64,000 nt of DNA from Actinacidiphila sp. DG2A-62 (GTDB lineage: Bacteria > Actinomycetota > Actinomycetes > Streptomycetales > Streptomycetaceae). Position numbers and translations under genes: made by a program. Each line of letters opens with the position of its first letter. Position 1 is the stretch's first letter. The notes under the pieces were generated by a model. It was given only the letters and a program-made list of their open reading frames with translations. It had not been told where the DNA came from and made no database searches. The stretch covers positions 6,563,501 through 6,627,500 of the forward strand of contig NZ_JAYMGI010000002.1 of the NCBI RefSeq assembly GCF_035825295.1, in the 5' to 3' direction. This document shows, in pieces, positions 1 to 8,800 of the stretch.

Positions 1-312
1 CAGGGCTACGCCGACCAGCAGGCCGGCTACGCGGACCCGTACGCGCAGGCGGTGCCGCAGCAGCTCGCGCCGGGCTACGACCCGCAGGGCGGCCAGGGCT
101 ACGACCCCGGCTACCCGCAGCAGGGCTACGACCCGCACACCGGGCAGTCGGTCGACCCGTACGGACAGCCCCTGCCGTACCAGCAGGGCCGTCCCGACCA
201 GCACGGTCAGCAGGGGCAGGTGCCGCAGCCGGCCGCGCTTGACGAGACCAGCTTCTTCGACACTGGGATGATCGACCTCAACCGGCTGCGGGAGCTGGAA
301 CAGGGACTGTGA
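1..312 (+). CDS. C-terminal end of a Gln/Gly/Tyr/Pro-rich protein, probable DivIVA-like cell-division protein (partial)
   Basis: Only the last 103 codons are in the window; the frame is open from base 1. The visible part is low complexity, with repeated GYDPQ and GYADP-type units rich in Gln, Gly, Tyr, Pro and Asp. It ends in a short ordered-looking tail, FFDTGMIDLNRLRELEQGL. In Streptomyces the gene just upstream of yceD-rpmF-rnc encodes a DivIVA/ATP-synthase-B-like coiled-coil protein with a disordered tail, and that is the basis of the call. No catalytic motif is visible. The function is inferred from position, so it is uncertain. Confidence 0.5.
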   Translation, partial: QGYADQQAGYADPYAQAVPQQLAPGYDPQGGQGYDPGYPQQGYDPHTGQSVDPYGQPLPYQQGRPDQHGQQGQVPQPAALDETSFFDTGMIDLNRLRELEQGL

Positions 313-351
313 GGCCCGGCGGCCCGCGCGGAGCCGGGCCGATGCTCCCGT

Positions 352-380
352 TTGGGCGGGGGCGGCGCGTCCAGTATCCT
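352..380 (+). promoter_or_regulatory. Promoter upstream of yceD-rpmF-rnc
   Basis: TTGGGC (352-357) and TATCCT (375-380) are separated by 17 bases, a good match to the vegetative sigma-70-type consensus. It lies about 110 bases before yceD, in the gap after the preceding gene, and could drive yceD, rpmF, rnc and mutM. Seen by eye only. Confidence 0.5.
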
Positions 381-490
381 GTCCACTCCAGCCGTGTGAA
401 TCGCCGGCGCTTCGGCCTGCCCGCTGCCGGAGGAGTCCCGCAGGGACCTCCCGGGCCCGCGGACGGCCGTACCGATGAAAGCAGGAAGCC

Positions 491-1108
491 CTGAACGCCC
501 GTCTCGACCACCGTGACCCGCTCGTGTTCGACACGCACGAGCTGGGCCGCCGTCCTGGCGCGATGAAGAAGGTCTCCCGCTCGGTGCCGGCCCCCCAGGA
601 CCTCGGCGTCGCCGGGGTCGTCGGGGTGCCCGAGGGCGCGGACGTCGCGCTGGACCTCCGCCTGGAGTCGGTGATGGAGGGCGTACTGGTCACCGGTACC
701 GCCCGGGCGCCGGTCGAGGGGGAGTGCGTAAGGTGTCTGGAGCCCGTCGGGTGGCAGCTCGACGCGGACTTCCAGGAGATGTTCTCCTACCCCGACGCCG
801 ACACCCGGACCGCCCGCAGGGACGAAGCCGGTGACGACGCCGAGGACGAGGACGACACGCCGCAGCTCGAGGACGACCTGTTCGACCTCGAACCGGTGCT
901 GCGCGACGCCGTGGTGCTCGCGCTGCCCATGCAGCCGGTGTGCCGGGACGACTGCCCGGGTCTGTGCTCCCAGTGCGGGGCGCGGCTCGCGGACGACCCG
1001 GACCACCACCACGAGGTCACCGACATCCGGTGGGCGGCCTTGCAGGACCTGAAGGACCAGGACAAGAACGGTGCCGGAGACGGCTCCGACGACGAGCAGG
1101 AGAAGTAG
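491..1108 (+). CDS. yceD: YceD/DUF177 family protein, linked to large-subunit ribosome biogenesis
   Basis: DUF177 proteins are encoded immediately before rpmF across bacteria and are implicated in 23S rRNA/50S biogenesis. The conserved core is present: FDTHELGRRPGA near the N-terminus, GECVRCLEPV in the middle, and a Cys-rich CRDDCPGLCSQCGARL near the C-terminus, followed by an acidic tail. The start is unclear. The first ordinary start codon is GTG at 524, inside the conserved N-terminal stretch and without a Shine-Dalgarno sequence. As I recall, homologues begin with ALNARLDHR, which here is encoded from CTG at 491, four bases after AGGA; I therefore prefer 491. The gene ends two bases before rpmF. 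Confidence 0.85.
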   Translation: MNARLDHRDPLVFDTHELGRRPGAMKKVSRSVPAPQDLGVAGVVGVPEGADVALDLRLESVMEGVLVTGTARAPVEGECVRCLEPVGWQLDADFQEMFSYPDADTRTARRDEAGDDAEDEDDTPQLEDDLFDLEPVLRDAVVLALPMQPVCRDDCPGLCSQCGARLADDPDHHHEVTDIRWAALQDLKDQDKNGAGDGSDDEQEK

Positions 1109-1110
1109 CC

Positions 1111-1284
1111 GTGGCTGTTCCCAAGCGGAAGATGTCGCGCAGCAACACGCGCCACCGCCGTTCGCAGTGGAAGGCTGCGCCCGTGAGCCTGGTGGCGTGC
1201 GAGCGCTGCCACGAGCCGAAGCTGCAGCACATCGCGTGCCCGAACTGCGGCACCTACAACCGCCGTCAGGTCCTCGAGGTCTGA
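1111..1284 (+). CDS. rpmF: 50S ribosomal protein L32
   Basis: This 57-residue protein begins MAVPKRKMSRSNTRHRR, the standard L32 start, and carries the zinc-binding CERCHE...CPNCGTYN pair (CxxC-x9-CxxC) found in the zinc-containing form. Streptomyces often also encode zinc-free ribosomal paralogues under Zur control; this copy keeps all four cysteines. The start is GTG, preceded by GGAGAAG at the end of yceD. It lies between yceD and rnc, the usual arrangement. Confidence 0.97.
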   Translation: MAVPKRKMSRSNTRHRRSQWKAAPVSLVACERCHEPKLQHIACPNCGTYNRRQVLEV

Positions 1285-1291
1285 TCGGCAG

Positions 1292-2191
1292 GTGACAGGC
1301 CCAGTGTCCTCAACGCCCGACGCGGCCGCGTCGCACAAGAAGGCCGGCACGGACAGAGCCTCGTCCCACACGCTCCTGGAAGGGCGGCTCGGGTACACCC
1401 TCGAGCCCGCCCTTCTGGTGCGTGCGCTCACCCACCGCTCGTACGCGTACGAGAACGGCGGGCTGCCCACCAACGAGCGGCTGGAGTTCCTCGGGGACTC
1501 GGTGCTCGGCCTGGTGGTCACCGACACCCTCTACCGCACCCACCCGGACCTGCCCGAGGGCCAGCTGGCCAAGCTGCGGGCCGCGGTGGTCAACTCGCGG
1601 GCCCTGGCCGGGGTCAGCCGCGGGCTCGACCTGGGCGCGTTCATCCGGCTCGGCCGGGGCGAAGAGGGCACGGGCGGACGGGACAAGGCGTCGATCCTCG
1701 CCGACACCCTGGAGGCGGTGATCGGGGCGGTCTACCTGGACCAGGGCCTCGACGCGGCCTCCGAGCTGGTGCACCGGCTCTTCGACCCGCTGATCGAGGA
1801 GTCCTCCAACCTGGGCGCCGGCCTGGACTGGAAGACGTCCCTGCAGGAGCTGACCGCGACCGAGGGGCTCGGCGTGCCCGAGTACGCGGTCACCGAGTCC
1901 GGCCCCGACCACGAGAAGACCTTCAGGGCTGCCGCCTGCGTCGGTGGTGTCGAGTACGGCGCCGGCACCGGCCGCAGCAAGAAGGAAGCGGAGCAGCAGG
2001 CCGCCGAGGCGGCCTGGCGCGCCATCCGCAAGGCGTCGGCCGATGCCGCGGGCGACGCGTCGGGCGCGGCGCCGAGCGCGGCGTCGTCCAACGGGACGGG
2101 CGCGGCGGCGTCCGGGTCGTCTGCGGCGTCCGGGGCGTCCGGACCGTCCGGACCGTCCGGGGCCTCGTCGGCCACGAAGGCCGCGGGCTGA
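1292..2191 (+). CDS. rnc: Ribonuclease III
   Basis: This is the double-strand-specific endoribonuclease for rRNA processing; in Streptomyces it is also known as AbsB, a global regulator of antibiotic production. The protein has 299 residues. The catalytic signature NERLEFLGDSVLG is near residue 60, a second acidic site (DTLEAVIGAVYLD) near residue 140, and the C-terminal dsRNA-binding domain ends with GRSKKEAEQQAAEAAW. About 65 Ala/Ser/Gly-rich residues follow, a disordered tail longer than in the usual 225-275 residue enzymes. The GTG start lies seven bases after the rpmF stop. mutM begins five bases after rnc ends, so the genes are probably cotranscribed. Confidence 0.96.
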   Translation: MTGPVSSTPDAAASHKKAGTDRASSHTLLEGRLGYTLEPALLVRALTHRSYAYENGGLPTNERLEFLGDSVLGLVVTDTLYRTHPDLPEGQLAKLRAAVVNSRALAGVSRGLDLGAFIRLGRGEEGTGGRDKASILADTLEAVIGAVYLDQGLDAASELVHRLFDPLIEESSNLGAGLDWKTSLQELTATEGLGVPEYAVTESGPDHEKTFRAAACVGGVEYGAGTGRSKKEAEQQAAEAAWRAIRKASADAAGDASGAAPSAASSNGTGAAASGSSAASGASGPSGPSGASSATKAAG

Positions 2192-2195
2192 CGCG

Positions 2196-3185
2196 GTGCC
2201 GGAGCTGCCCGAGGTCGAGGTGGTGCGGCGCGGCCTGGCCCGCTGGGCGGCCGGCCGCACCGTCGACGAGGTCGCCGTGCTGCACCCGCGTGCGGTGCGG
2301 CGGCACCTCGCCGGCGCGGCGGACTTCGCCGCCGCGCTGCGCGGCGTCACCCTCGGCGAGCCGCGCCGCCGCGGCAAGTACCTGTGGGTGCCGCTGCCCG
2401 GCGGCCCGGGGGAGCGCGACGGGGGTGGGGACGCGTACCAGGAGGGTGACGCGCCGCTCGCGCTGGTCGCCCACCTCGGGATGAGCGGCCAGTTCCTGAT
2501 CCGGCCGCGGGACGCCGCCCCGGAGCCGCACCTGCGGGTGCGGTTCACCTTCCGCGACGACCAGGGCACCGACCTGCGCTTCGTGGACCAGCGGACCTTC
2601 GGCGGGGTGTCGCTGAGCGCGTGCGTGCCGGGCGATCCCGACGGACTGCCGGTGCCGCTGCGGCACATCGCACGCGACCCGATCGACCCCGCCTTCGACG
2701 ACGACGCCTTCCACCGGGCGCTGCGTGCCAAGCGCACCACCATCAAACGCGCCCTGCTGGACCAGTCCCTGGTCAGCGGGGTCGGCAACATCTACGCGGA
2801 CGAGGCGCTGTGGCGCACCCGGCTGCACTACGAGCGGCCGACCGCCACGCTGACCCGGCCGCGCACCGCCGAACTCCTCAGCCACATCCGCGCGGTGATG
2901 GGCGACGCGCTGGCCGCCGGCGGCACCAGCTTCGACAGCCTCTACGTCAACGTCAACGGCCGGTCCGGCTACTTCGACCGGTCGCTGGACGCGTACGGGC
3001 GCGAGGGCGAGCCCTGCCGCAGGTGCGGAACGCCGATCAGGCGGCGCGCCTGGATGAACCGCTCCAGCCACTTCTGCCCGCGCTGCCAGCCCGCGCCGCG
3101 CGGCACGGGCGCCGCGGCCGCGGCCGTTCAGCGCGCGGCGGCCCCGCGGACCCCGGGCGTCTCGCGCTCCCGCGCCTCGTCGTAG
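2196..3185 (+). CDS. mutM: Formamidopyrimidine-DNA glycosylase (Fpg/MutM)
   Basis: This base-excision repair enzyme removes 8-oxoguanine and formamidopyrimidines and then cleaves the abasic strand. The start VPELPEVEVVRRGL supplies the catalytic N-terminal proline and Glu after removal of the initiator. Also visible are RRGKYL with the conserved lysine, the helix-two-turn-helix SGVGNIYADEALW, and the C-terminal zinc finger CRRCGTPIRR...CPRCQ. The protein is 329 residues, longer than the usual 270-290, because about 30 Ala/Arg/Pro residues follow the zinc finger. That tail is read through DNA that also encodes the end of the convergent HxlR gene (58-base overlap). The start is GTG. Confidence 0.95.
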   Translation: MPELPEVEVVRRGLARWAAGRTVDEVAVLHPRAVRRHLAGAADFAAALRGVTLGEPRRRGKYLWVPLPGGPGERDGGGDAYQEGDAPLALVAHLGMSGQFLIRPRDAAPEPHLRVRFTFRDDQGTDLRFVDQRTFGGVSLSACVPGDPDGLPVPLRHIARDPIDPAFDDDAFHRALRAKRTTIKRALLDQSLVSGVGNIYADEALWRTRLHYERPTATLTRPRTAELLSHIRAVMGDALAAGGTSFDSLYVNVNGRSGYFDRSLDAYGREGEPCRRCGTPIRRRAWMNRSSHFCPRCQPAPRGTGAAAAAVQRAAAPRTPGVSRSRASS

Positions 3186-3622
3186 CGCTCGCGCGCGGCC
3201 AGCACTTCGGGCATCCGCCCCTCGACGAGTTCGATCAGCGCCAGCAGCCGCCGCGCGGTGTCCGCGCCCAGCGGGCTGAGCCGGTACTCCACGTGCGGCG
3301 GGTTCGTCGGCCGGGCGTCCCGCAGCACCAGCCCGTCGCGCTCCAGCGCGTGCAGCGTCTGGGAGAGCATCTTCTCGCTGACCCCGTCCACGCGGCGGCG
3401 CAGCTCGTTGAACCGCAGCGCGTCCTCGGCCAGCGCGGACAGCGTGAGCGCGCCCCAGCGCCCGGTGACGTGCCCCAGCGTCTCCCGCGACGGGCATCCC
3501 CGCGCGAACACGGAGAACGCGTCGACGGCGTCGACGGCGTTCACAGCGCCCACGGCGTCCGCAGCGCCCACGGCGTCGGACACTCCGGCCGGCTCGGTCA
3601 TCCTCCCAGCGTACCGTGGCAC
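3128..3622 (-). CDS. HxlR-family winged-helix transcriptional regulator
   Basis: The protein has 164 residues. After about 38 residues rich in DAVGA/NAVDA repeats comes a typical HxlR domain. It has a cysteine in FARGCPSRETLGHVTGRWG, the recognition region FNELRRRVDGVSEKMLSQTLHALERDGLV, and the wing residues PPHVEYRLSPLG. Members of the family often sense redox state or aldehydes through that N-terminal cysteine. The start is GTG at 3622. An ATG at 3601 is possible, but GGGAGG touches it directly, which is poor spacing. The 3' end overlaps mutM convergently. A 10-bp palindrome lies just upstream. The target genes are unknown. Confidence 0.85.
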   Translation of the reverse strand: MPRYAGRMTEPAGVSDAVGAADAVGAVNAVDAVDAFSVFARGCPSRETLGHVTGRWGALTLSALAEDALRFNELRRRVDGVSEKMLSQTLHALERDGLVLRDARPTNPPHVEYRLSPLGADTARRLLALIELVEGRMPEVLAARERYDEARERETPGVRGAAAR

Positions 3623-3626
3623 AGCG

Positions 3627-3636
3627 CTTTCGAAAG
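3627..3636. promoter_or_regulatory. 10-bp palindrome upstream of the HxlR gene
   Basis: CTTTCGAAAG is a perfect palindrome 5 bases before the HxlR start codon, in the short gap between two genes on the minus strand. It is A+T-richer than its surroundings. It may be an autoregulatory operator or part of a weak terminator for the CAP-domain gene. Confidence 0.3.
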
Positions 3637-3662
3637 GAAAGCTTCAGCGGCCGGGGCGGCGC

Positions 3663-4574
3663 TCAGAAGCCGAAGTCCTGGGTCCACCAGGGTCCGTCGG
3701 GGCCGTAGTGGACGCCGACGCCCAGCGTGGTGTAGTCGCAGTTCAGGATGTTCGCGCGGTGGCCGGGGCTGTTCATCCAGGCGTCCATCACGGCCTGCGC
3801 GTCGGCCTGGCCGCGGGCGATGTTCTCGCCGCCCAGGTCGGTGATGCCCAGCGCCTTGGCGCGGTCCCAGGGGGTCTTGCCGTCGGGGTCGGTGTGGTCG
3901 AAGAAGTTCCGCGCGGCCATGTCGTCGCTGAATGCCTGGGCCAGCCCGTCCAGCGCGGAGCCGGCGCTGAGCGGCTTGCAGCCCGCGGTCGCCCGCTGCT
4001 GGTTGACCAGCGACAGGATCTGCGCCCGCGCGGCCTGGATCGCGCTCGCCGAGGCGGGCGGCGTGGTCGGCAGCGCGGTCGGCGCCGCCGGGGTCGTCAC
4101 CACCGGGGTGGTGGGGGCCGCGGTGGTGCGCGTCGGCGTCGGCGCGGGCGCGGCGGTGCGGGTGGCCGTGGGGGCGGGCTTCGCGGGGGTGCGCGCGCCG
4201 CCGGGGGCGGTGCTCGCGGGCGCGGTACGGCCGGGGCGGCCGGTCGTCGGCGCGCCGCCGCCGGTGGCGGAGGGGTCGGGCGCGGCCGTGGTGGTGCCGC
4301 CGAGCGGCGAGGGGGAGTCGCTGCCGACGCTCGCCGCGTCGGGGCCCCCGGCCTGCGTGCCGGTCGGGTCGCCCTCGGCGTAGTGCAGCGTGTCGCTCAG
4401 CTGCGAGGACAGCCCGGTCAGCATCCCGGAGGAGGTGGCGACCGCGCCGACCGCCATCGCGGCCGAGGAGGCGAGCAGCCCGGTGCGTACCGGGTGGTGC
4501 CTGCGCGTGCCCCGGTGGCCGCCCGGCGCCTGCGGCGGCGCCGGAGGCACCGCGTGACGGCTGTGACGCCCCAT
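3663..4574 (-). CDS. Secreted or surface CAP/SCP-domain protein
   Basis: The protein has 303 residues when started at ATG 4574, which has GAGGAG seven bases upstream; the frame stays open upstream without a good ribosome-binding site. After a basic N-terminus, one hydrophobic segment (TGLLASSAAMAVGAVA) acts as a signal or membrane anchor. About 100 residues of Ala/Pro/Thr/Gly linker follow. The last about 125 residues form a CAP domain (YkwD-like), with ILSLVNQQRATAGC, FFDHTDPDGKTPWDRA, GENIARG and MNSPGHRANILN; the His and Glu residues of the CAP cavity are present. The molecular role of bacterial CAP proteins is mostly unknown. Confidence 0.88.
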   Translation of the reverse strand: MGRHSRHAVPPAPPQAPGGHRGTRRHHPVRTGLLASSAAMAVGAVATSSGMLTGLSSQLSDTLHYAEGDPTGTQAGGPDAASVGSDSPSPLGGTTTAAPDPSATGGGAPTTGRPGRTAPASTAPGGARTPAKPAPTATRTAAPAPTPTRTTAAPTTPVVTTPAAPTALPTTPPASASAIQAARAQILSLVNQQRATAGCKPLSAGSALDGLAQAFSDDMAARNFFDHTDPDGKTPWDRAKALGITDLGGENIARGQADAQAVMDAWMNSPGHRANILNCDYTTLGVGVHYGPDGPWWTQDFGF

Positions 4575-4774
4575 CTCCCGCTCCTCACTCTCACACCGCT
4601 GCCGCGTACGGCCCCGGCCCCCGGAACGGCGCCGCGGCGCCGCGGTCATCCGGGTTCATCCGAACGAGTGAACTGTCGTTGCGGGGGACTGTAGCGAATG
4701 ACGGCCGGCGCGGGGGCCGATGCGTGCGGAAGCGGTCCGGGGAGGGTGGCCGCGGAGGCGATACGTTGCCGTGC

Positions 4775-5065
4775 ATGGCGTACATGAACGACAATGTCCG
4801 GCTCACCGCCTGGGTGCGCGGCCGGGTGCAGGGGGTCGGCTTCCGCTGGTGGACCCGTGCGACCGCGCTGGAGATCGGGTCCCTGAGCGGCTACGCGGGG
4901 AATCTGGACGACGGCCGGGTGCAGGTCGTCGCCGAGGGCCCGCAGCCGGACTGCGAACGCCTGCTCGACTGGCTGCGGCACGGCGACACGCCCGGGCGCG
5001 TCGACGGCGTGACCGAGATCTGGGGGGTGCCGCGGGGCGGCTATCCCGGATTCGAGATCCGGTGA
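4775..5065 (+). CDS. acyP: Acylphosphatase
   Basis: This small cytoplasmic enzyme hydrolyses carboxyl-phosphate bonds such as that of acetyl phosphate. The 96-residue product carries the signature GRVQGVGFRWWTR with the phosphate-binding arginine, and GYAGNLDDGRVQVVAEG with the catalytic asparagine. Two close ATG codons (4775 and 4784) are possible. GGAGG at 4754-4758 is far from both, so the start is not settled. The frame is open further upstream but that extension lacks similarity to the family. Acylphosphatase lies a little upstream of smc in Streptomyces, as here. Confidence 0.93.
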   Translation: MAYMNDNVRLTAWVRGRVQGVGFRWWTRATALEIGSLSGYAGNLDDGRVQVVAEGPQPDCERLLDWLRHGDTPGRVDGVTEIWGVPRGGYPGFEIR

Positions 5066-5373
5066 GCACAGACTGTTGCCATATGACGGATGCCGTGTCA
5101 GGCTGCCCCCATCGAGAATGATCTCGGTGCCCGACCGGGTGGCCCACGGCAGCGTTCAGCGCCGTGCTTTCTGAGGCGGACCCGACGCCTGGGCTGTGAT
5201 CGTGTTGACCGTCCCCCCATTTGGTGAGACGCTGGAAGCCCCGCGCATCGTGACTCTCACAGATGTCGCGTAGCGGTCACGGCCACCCTGAAACCGTGCG
5301 CGCGGGAGCCTAACCCCTCACCCACGACCCACCAACGCTTCGGTCGGTCACTCAGCGTGGAGGACCATCCATC
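5066..5373. promoter_or_regulatory. 308-base non-coding region upstream of the small coiled-coil gene
   Basis: I see no gene in this gap. TTGACC at 5205-5210 is a candidate -35, but the hexamer 17 bases on (GACGCT) is a poor -10. GGAGGA at 5356-5361 is a clear Shine-Dalgarno sequence for the next gene. A long leader is possible. Confidence 0.35.
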
Positions 5374-5577
5374 ATGGCAAAGGCGCTTCTCGGTTACGTC
5401 GGCGGTCCCGACCCGCGACTCCTCGCCGAGATGCGAAGGCTGCAGCAGCGCGTTCAGGACCTGGAATCCGAGCTCCTCCGGATGCAGGCCGAGAACGACG
5501 CGCTGACTGTCGCGTCGCGCGAGGACTCGCTGCTCGACGGCATCGACGTTGCTCACGCGGAGCCTGTCCTGGCCTGA
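5374..5577 (+). CDS. Small conserved coiled-coil protein of unknown function
   Basis: The product has 67 residues. MAKALLGYVGGPDPRLLAE is followed by a short coiled coil with heptad-like leucines (MRRLQQRVQDLESELLRMQAENDAL) and an acidic C-terminus. I recall near-identical small proteins at the same place, just upstream of smc, in other Streptomyces, but no function for them. A strong Shine-Dalgarno sequence (GGAGGA) precedes ATG, and a very good hairpin terminator follows, so it is probably its own transcription unit. The coiled coil suggests a dimeric partner protein; linkage to SMC would be inference only. Confidence 0.75.
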   Translation: MAKALLGYVGGPDPRLLAEMRRLQQRVQDLESELLRMQAENDALTVASREDSLLDGIDVAHAEPVLA

Positions 5578-5648
5578 TCCGGCGTTCCGCCGGTCGGGTG
5601 TCCCGGACACCGCCTGAGAGCTGCAGTACGCGAATCTGCGGCATCCAC

Positions 5649-5670
5649 AAGGGACGCTTCGGCGTCCCTT
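5649..5670 (+). terminator. Intrinsic terminator with TTCG tetraloop
   Basis: AAGGGACGC and GCGTCCCTT form a perfect 9-bp stem around the stable loop TTCG. It lies 72 bases after the small coiled-coil gene. There is no long T tract, which is common in high-G+C actinomycetes. Confidence 0.8.
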
Positions 5671-5807
5671 CGTCGTGTCGTCTCGCCGTGTCGTCGCCCT
5701 GTCGGCCTCCCCCCGTCGCCCTCCCCTCGACGCCCTGCCCCGCTCCTTAACGTCTGATGTGCCCTGCACGTTCATCAGTGAAACCGGGAACGGCGGGCGG
5801 AGACGGG

Positions 5808-5813
5808 TAGAGT
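5808..5813 (+). promoter_or_regulatory. -10 element of smc; leaderless start likely
   Basis: TAGAGT lies eight bases before the GTG start of smc, and no Shine-Dalgarno sequence is present. Transcription would begin at or one base before the start codon, giving a leaderless mRNA. Confidence 0.45.
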
Positions 5814-5821
5814 CGACCGGC

Positions 5822-8800
5822 GTGCATCTGAAAAGCCTCACGCTGCGCGGGTTCAAGTCGTTCGCCTCGGCGACGACCCTGCGCTTCGAGCCCGGGATCA
5901 CCTGCGTCGTCGGCCCCAACGGGTCCGGCAAGTCCAACGTGGTGGACGCGCTGTCCTGGGTCATGGGCGAGCAGGGCGCCAAGTCGCTGCGCGGCGGCAA
6001 GATGGAGGACGTCATCTTCGCCGGCACCACCGGCCGCCCGCCGCTGGGCCGCGCCGAGGTGTCGCTGACCATCGACAACAGCGACGGCGTGCTGCCCATC
6101 GAGTACGCCGAGGTGACGATCACCCGGATCATGTTCCGCAACGGCGGCAGCGAGTACCAGATCAACGGCGACACCTGCCGGCTGCTGGACATCCAGGAAC
6201 TGCTCTCCGACTCCGGCATCGGCCGCGAGATGCACGTCATCGTCGGCCAGGGCCAGTTGGACTCCGTGCTGCACGCCGACCCGATGGGCCGCCGGGCCTT
6301 CATCGAGGAGGCGGCCGGGGTGCTCAAGCACCGCAAGCGCAAGGAGAAGGCGCTGCGGAAGCTGGACGCCATGCAGGCCAACCTCGCCCGGGTGACCGAC
6401 CTCACCGGCGAGCTGCGCCGCCAGCTCAAGCCGCTCGGCCGGCAGGCCCAGGTCGCCCGCCGCGCCGCGGTCATCCAGGCCGACCTGCGCGACGCCCGGC
6501 TGCGGCTGCTCGCCGACGACCTGGTCACCTTGCGCGAGGCGCTCCGCGCCGAGATCGCCGACGAGGCCGCGCTGAAGGAGCGCCGCGACGTGGTCCAGGC
6601 GCAGCTGGCCGAGTCGCTGCGCCGCGAGGCCGTACTGGAGGAGCAGGTCCGGGCGCTGACCCCGCGGCTGAACCGCGCCCAGTCCACCTGGTACGAGCTG
6701 TCCCAGCTGGCCGAGCGGGTGCGCGGCACCGTCGGCCTGGCCGAGCAGCGGCACCGGCACGCCACCGCGCAGCCCGCCGACGAGCGGCGCGGCCGCGACC
6801 CGGAGGACATGGAGCGCGAGGCCGCCAGGATCCGCGAGCAGGAGGCGGAGCTGGCCGAGGCGCTTGAGGCCGCCCAGCGCGCCCTGGACGACACCGTCGG
6901 GCACCGCGCCGAACTGGAGCGTCGGCTCGCCGAGGAGGAGAACCGGCTCAAGGCCGCCGCCCGCGCCATCGCCGACCGCCGCGAGGGCCTGGCCAGGCTC
7001 GGCGGCCAGGTCAACGCCGCCCGCTCCAAGGCCACCGCCGCCGAGGCCGAGATCGGCCGGCTCGCCGCCGCCCGCGACGAGGCCCGTGAGCGCGCCGAGT
7101 CCGCGCAGGCCGACTACGAGGAGCTGCGCGCCCAGGTCGAGGGACTGGACGCGGACGACTCCGAGCTGGAGGCGCTGTACGAGGCCGCGCGCGCCGAGCA
7201 GGCCGCCGCCGACGAGGCGTTCACCGCCGCCCGCGAGGCCGCCACCGCGGCCGAGCGCCGCCGCGCCGCCGTCGCCGCCCGCCGCGACGCCCTCGCGCCG
7301 TCGCTGCGCCGCAAGGACGGCACCGGCGCCCTGCTGGCCAGCGGCACCGGCTTCGCCGGCGACGGCGAGGGCAGCCCGGCGCTGTCCGGTGTGCTGGGTT
7401 CGGCCGCCACGCTGCTGCGGGTCGCGCCCGGCTACGAGGTGCCGGTGGCCGCGGCGCTCGGCGCCGCCGCGGACGCCGTCGCCGTCTCCGGGCCGGCTGC
7501 CGCCGCCGACGCGCTGCGGCTGCTGCGCAAGGACGACGTCGGCCGCGCCGCGCTGCTCCTGGCCGGCGCGCCCGAGCCCGAGCCGTACCCGGAAGGCCCC
7601 GCGCCGCCCGGCGCCCGCTGGGCCGCCGACCTGGTGACCGCGGACGGCGACCTGCGGGCCGCGGTCCGGCGGCTGCTGCGCGCGGTGGCCGTGGTGGACG
7701 CGCTGGAGGACGCCGAGGCGCTGGTCACCGCGCGCCCCGAGCTGACCGCCGTCACCGCCGAGGGCGACGTGCTGGCCGCGCACACCGCGGTCGGCGGCAG
7801 CGCCAAGGCGCCCAGCGTCCTGGAGATCCAGGCACAGGTCGACGAGGCCGAGGCCGAGCTGGAGCGGCTGGAGGCGCAGTGCGCGGAGCTGGCCGCCGAG
7901 CAGCAGCGCGCCAAGGAACGCAGGGCCGCCGCGGCCGGCACGGTCGACGAGACCGGCCGGCGGCGCAGGGCGGCGGAGAAGGAGAAGGCGTCGGTCGCCC
8001 AGCAGCTGGGCCGGTACGGCGGGCAGGCGCGCGCCGCGGCCGGCGAGGCGGACCGCGCGGCGGCCGCGGTGGTCCGCGCCGAGGAGTCGCTCGCCGCGGC
8101 CCGCGAGGAGCTGGAGGAGCTGTCGTACCGGCTCGGCGAGGCCCAGCAGGAGCCGGGCGAGGAGGAGCCGGACACCCACCTGCGCGACCGGCTCGCCGCC
8201 GACGGCGCCAACGCGCGGCAGACCGAGATGGAGGCCAGGCTCCAGGTCCGCACCCACGAGGAGCGGGTCAAGGGTTTGGCCGGGCGGGCCGACGGCCTGG
8301 ACCGGGCGGCCCGCGCCGAGCGCGAGAGCAGGGCGCGCGCCGAGCGCCGCAGGGCCCGGCTGGCCCACGAGGCGTCGGTGGCCGCGGCCGTCGTGGCCGG
8401 CGCCCGCACCCTGCTGGACTGCGTGCAGGTGTCGCTGGCCCGCGCCGAGGCGGAGCGGGAGCAGGCCGAGCGCGCCCGCGCGGAGCGGGAGGCCGAACTG
8501 GGCGCCGAGCGCCGCCGCGGCCGGGAGCTGAAGTCCGACCTGGACCGGCTCACCGGCGACGTGCACAAGGGCGAGGTGCTCGGCGCGGAGAAGCGGCTGC
8601 GGATCGAGCAGCTGGAGGCCAAGGCGCTGGAGGAGCACGGCATGGAGCGGCCGGCCTGGTCGCCGAGTACGGCCCCGACCAGATGGTGCCGCCCTCGCCG
8701 CCGGCCGAGGGCGAGGTGCTCCCCGAGGACCCGCAGGACCCGCGCAACCAGCAGCGCCCCTACGTGCGCGCCGAGCAGGAGAAGCGGCTGAAGGCGGCGG

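Noticed and set aside
5747..8638. Long open frame on the strand opposite smc (over 900 codons)
   Set aside because: It is a by-product of G+C-rich third positions in smc. It has no family motif and would be antisense to a well-recognised gene.
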